Source: Cristatella mucedo
Lineage: Eukaryota > Bryozoa > Phylactolaemata > Cristatellidae
Direction of reading: 5' to 3'
DNA length: 64,000 nucleotides
NCBI GenBank assembly: GCA_009760855.2
Contig: WPIO01000050.1
Location: 1,914,501 to 1,978,500 of the forward strand
This document shows, piece after piece, positions 61,346-64,000 of the stretch. The stretch's first letter is position 1, and every line of letters begins with the position of its first letter. The position numbers were made by a program, and so were the translations under genes. The notes under the pieces were generated by a model that searched no databases, was not told the origin of the DNA, and saw nothing but the letters and a program-made list of their open reading frames with translations.

Positions 61346-61492
61346 TAATAATAATAATGCATTTGATAAAGTGCCCTCAGAGAACTCAATCTCTCTTTAG
61401 GCGCTTTACATTTGCTGCAAAGGGAAATGTAATTGAACGATGAGTAATATCATGCTTGATAAACAAACAAAATGAATAACATGGTTAGTGGT
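61346..61492 (-). mobile_element. L2-A 3' end, very short copy
   Basis: (AAT)n, TTGATAAAGTGCCCTCAGAG, GGCGCTTTACATTTGCTGC and AATAACATGGTTAGTGGTGA. Confidence 0.88.
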
Positions 61493-61712
61493 GACACAGA
61501 CACTGACACAGACATAGAAGCAGACACAGACACAGACACAGATACAGACACAAACACAGATACAGATACAGACACAGACACAGACACAAACACAGACACA
61601 GACACACAGACACACAGACACACAGACACACAGACACAGACACTGACACAGACACTGACACAGACACAGACACAGACACGGACACAGACACGGACACAGA
61701 CATAGACACAGG
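61493..61712. repeat. ACAGAC-type microsatellite
   Basis: About 220 bases of six-base units (ACAGAC with ACAGAT, ACTGAC, ACAAAC, ACGGAC) and some ACACAG. It gives Thr-Asp and Ser-Val frames. Confidence 0.96.
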
Positions 61713-61714
61713 GA

Positions 61715-62098
61715 CAGAGTGAGGCTGGTGAGCTGAGCGGAAGTGTAGGCGAGACGTCGGCAGACGCCTTACTCAGCCTGAGCTGCAAGCAAACGGGTGT
61801 GCGATGCCCAGTTTCAGACTCACAATCCTCGGCGCTCACGCTTACGCCGTAAGGCTTCCTGGGAAGACAGATGACAGCGAGTCCTAAATTCAGTGAGTCA
61901 AACAATTTGCCAACGATTAGTCTGCAGTGTTTTGGCAGTGGACAAGGGTTTTGTGCCTCGCTTTGAATTGAGTTAGAGCAGCATGAATGAATGCATCGGC
62001 CGAGTATGTCTGCGGTGCATAAAAAGAGGCCGCGTTCTCTGTGGGCGCTACATAAATATCGAACTGATATTTTCCTCATCATTATTATCATAATTGCA
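61715..62098 (+). repeat. R3 repeat, copy 2
   Basis: As copy 1, with an extra ~110-base segment near 61785-61900. It ends GCGTTCTCTGTGGGCGCTAC and an ATTATTATC tail, a form close to the L2/SINE-2 3' stem. Confidence 0.78.
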
Positions 62099-62400
62099 TA
62101 CGATGGAGCCTTCAAGCCTCTCCTATTGGACACCAAACGTTAGGACGTGAGATAAAGGCTGAAGACGGCACCTTCACTATTCCCGTCTCCTTCAGATAAT
62201 CTGGTGGCCCCATCGTAAAAAAAGGAAAATATTCCTATGGCCACATGCAAAGAGAGGTTAAAGCGGTGCTTAAGTGTTTGCTGTAGATGTTGTAGCCGTT
62301 TAGCAGCCTTTGTAGAGCTCCCAGATCCGGTCTTCAGCGGCATGCCCTCAGCAACGCTTGCACTGAGCGGGCAGCCCGAAGATTGACGGTTCACGTAGAC
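62099..62400. other. No gene recognised
   Basis: Unique-looking DNA before the SPIN-like element. Confidence 0.4.
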
Positions 62401-62592
62401 CAGCGGTTCTCAACCTGTGGTTCGCGACCCTTTTGATTGGTCGAACGACTATTTCACAGGGGTCACCTAAGACCATCGGAAAAATGCATTTTTACATTCT
62501 GTACTCAATAGTTTTATGATTGGGGTCACCATAACATTATTAGGAACTGTATTAAAAGGTGGCGGCATTAGGAAGGTCACTGAAAGTCACTG
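62401..62592 (+). mobile_element. SPIN-like non-autonomous hAT transposon
   Basis: It opens CAGCGGTTCTCAACCTGTGG, TTCGCGACCCTTTT, GGTCGAACGAC, TTTCACAGGGGTCACCTAAG and ACCATCGGAAAA. It closes TTATGATTGGGGTCACCATA, GGAACTGTATTAAAAGG and GGCGGCATTAGGAAGGTC up to CACTG. This is the layout of non-autonomous SPIN elements as I know them. The 3' inverted repeat is imperfect. The flanking 8-mers ACGTAGAC (62393-62400) and GCGTCGAC (62593-62600) agree at 6 of 8 positions, fitting an aged hAT target-site duplication. No transposase is present. Confidence 0.85.
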
Positions 62593-63234
62593 GCGTCGAC
62601 TGACATGCGGTAAAAATCTTGCAGTCTGCAAAAGATGAGACCAGACCTCAATATCCAAAATTTGCGATACCAACTGCAAGGACGGCGCGACGGTCTCGCA
62701 TCGCTGCTCGCGATGAGCAGAAGTAAACGTCCGCTCTGCAGACGAAATGTCTGACGAAATGGGCTGCTGCGAGTTAGCCGTTCCATCGAGCAGCCACGGC
62801 AAGCTACCAGTAATTGATCTCCGAAGAGGGTGTCTGACTTCTTTGGCTCTACCGACGCTTAATCTGTTTCCACTTGCCACCGTTCAGCAGTTAAACACTG
62901 ACGGGCTGCTTAAGACTGGACGTACTCCGTGGCGAAAATCCGGGGCAGTTCAGCCAGATTCTTAGGCAACCTTCAGAGTTTGTCAATAGTTATTCAGAAA
63001 CCAATTGTGAGCTTAATAAACTTCAAGTGCGTTGTTTGCCTATCGTACTGCTGCACATGTGATCAAAAGAGATGTGGGCGTAAATCGTGTAGCGGTGCGG
63101 CATACGAAGTGCACATCTCGCCTTACCGAGGCCAGCGACCATTGATGCCCACGATGACTAGGACGTGTTGAACAATGCATGCCAGTGTAGTAAAATCCGC
63201 CATCGCTGTCATAAATAGTGAATAAATACTCAAT
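62593..63234. other. No gene identified
   Basis: Frames are open on both strands at 62577-62965 and do not resemble any family known to me. A short plus frame with CVVCLSYCCTCDQKRCGRKSC (62985-63171) is Cys-rich but has no clear exon limits. Confidence 0.3.
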
Positions 63235-63345
63235 GGCACGGCACCCTGAAAAAGCCTTATCTCTATCCAGGCACCTTACGTAAGCCGCAGGGCTTCAGCC
63301 CGCGGCCGCCGTCGTTCAGGCGAGCACCTAACTGCTGAGAAAAAC
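63235..63345 (-). mobile_element. SINE-2-like copy, diverged
   Basis: On the minus strand: GTTAGGTGCTCGCCTGAACG, GCGGGCTGAAGCCCTGCGG (box B area) and CTGGATAGAGATAAGGC, then a CAGGGTGCCG stem remnant. Confidence 0.65.
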
Positions 63346-64000
63346 CATGCATAGATAGAAATATATCTGCGATCAAAAAGTATTCAAAATCGAAGCGCTG
63401 CAATAGCTCTGAGCCTGCTCGGTGCGGGTGCGATAACTGCAATTTGCTGCCGAGTTACCCTGACAAGCAGCCTTCTACCGCCTGAAGTGCTTCCACGACT
63501 CGGTTTAGTAACCCGCCGAAAATGAAAACTCCTCCGCTCCGGACCAATGAAATGTTGAGTGCATTATGTCTGACCTCGATAATACCGACAGTTTTCCATC
63601 CAGCGAGCTCTAATTTACTTATGCGTCACCAAAAGGCGACCCCACTAAGCTAGGCTCGCGAAGTCAACCAATCGAGCAGGAAATGGAACTACTTTATTTT
63701 TACCCATCCGCACTGTCGGCGAGCCGTCGTCCCGTTAAGGCTCTGTCGTTAAAGAGGTTCGCTTGGCGAGTTACCCTGCATCAGTCAAAACTTGGCTTCG
63801 CTAGACGGTAGTGAGTGCCGCGATGCGTCCCTTGCGGGGTAGCGCGAAAGATTAAGCGGCAGTGGAATTAGGTGTCGCAGCGGAAGCATCGCGCCCGATC
63901 CGCCAGTGCCGCCAATTTTGATTCGTCCGACCCGCACGCTTGCCCGGCATCCCTCCCTCCCTCCCCCCACCCGCCCGCCGGTCTCCAGATCTCCGCTCTA
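63346..64000. promoter_or_regulatory. CpG-rich window end, possible promoter or 5' exon of a next gene
   Basis: GC and CG rise towards the end (for example GAGCCGTCGTCCCGTTAAGG, GCACGCTTGCCCGGC, CCACCCGCCCGCCGG). No frame can be assigned; the use as a promoter is inference from composition. Confidence 0.25.

Overview
This is animal nuclear DNA, probably from an invertebrate. Genes are split by long introns with GT..AG splice sites. Between the exons lie simple-sequence tracts, tRNA-headed SINEs and many copies of L2-clade LINEs. I saw no bacterial operon, rRNA or CRISPR signal. I cannot name the species; a lophotrochozoan is only a guess from the mix of L2 elements, SINEs and microsatellites.

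Two host genes can be assembled by eye, both on the + strand. (1) 154-8250 carries the 3' part of a Rho guanine-nucleotide exchange factor with a Dbl-homology (DH) domain followed by a PH domain. It is closest to the collybistin/ASEF group (ARHGEF9, ARHGEF4, SPATA13). Four exon boundaries are clean and phase 0; the PH domain is split by a poorly resolved intron, and the 5' exons lie before the window. (2) 38631-46501 is an apparently complete four-exon folate-receptor (FOLR) family gene of 264 codons. It has all 16 family cysteines, a C-terminal hydrophobic tail like a GPI signal, and an AATAAA 104 bases after the stop. Its start codon overlaps the stop of a short upstream ORF (TGATG). Several residues that bind the pterin in vertebrate folate receptors are changed, so its ligand is open.

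The rest is mostly repeats. Two L2 families dominate. L2-A is nearly intact at 48395-51985 (minus strand, one frameshift). A second long L2-A copy at 27781-33150 has a 5' inversion of the twin-priming type and holds two later insertions. L2-B copies lie at 28626-30090 (minus) and, split by the L2-A insertion, at 47760-53990 (plus). Short L2 3' ends with ATT tails recur throughout. SINE-1 and SINE-2 are tRNA-headed; SINE-2 copies the L2 3' tail, and one SINE-2 sits inside a SINE-1. A 192-bp element at 62401-62592 looks like a non-autonomous SPIN-type hAT transposon, a family known for horizontal transfer between animals.

Layout: 1-8250 RhoGEF; 8251-34680 repeats with no host gene I can name; 34680-36500 a long CT tract, CpG-rich DNA, an AT tract and a perfect 69-bp inverted repeat; 36521-37045 SINEs; 38605-46610 FOLR gene; 47583-54470 nested SINE and LINEs; 54471-64000 mostly unassigned DNA with microsatellites, SINEs, a repeated R3 unit, the SPIN-like element and a CpG-rich end.
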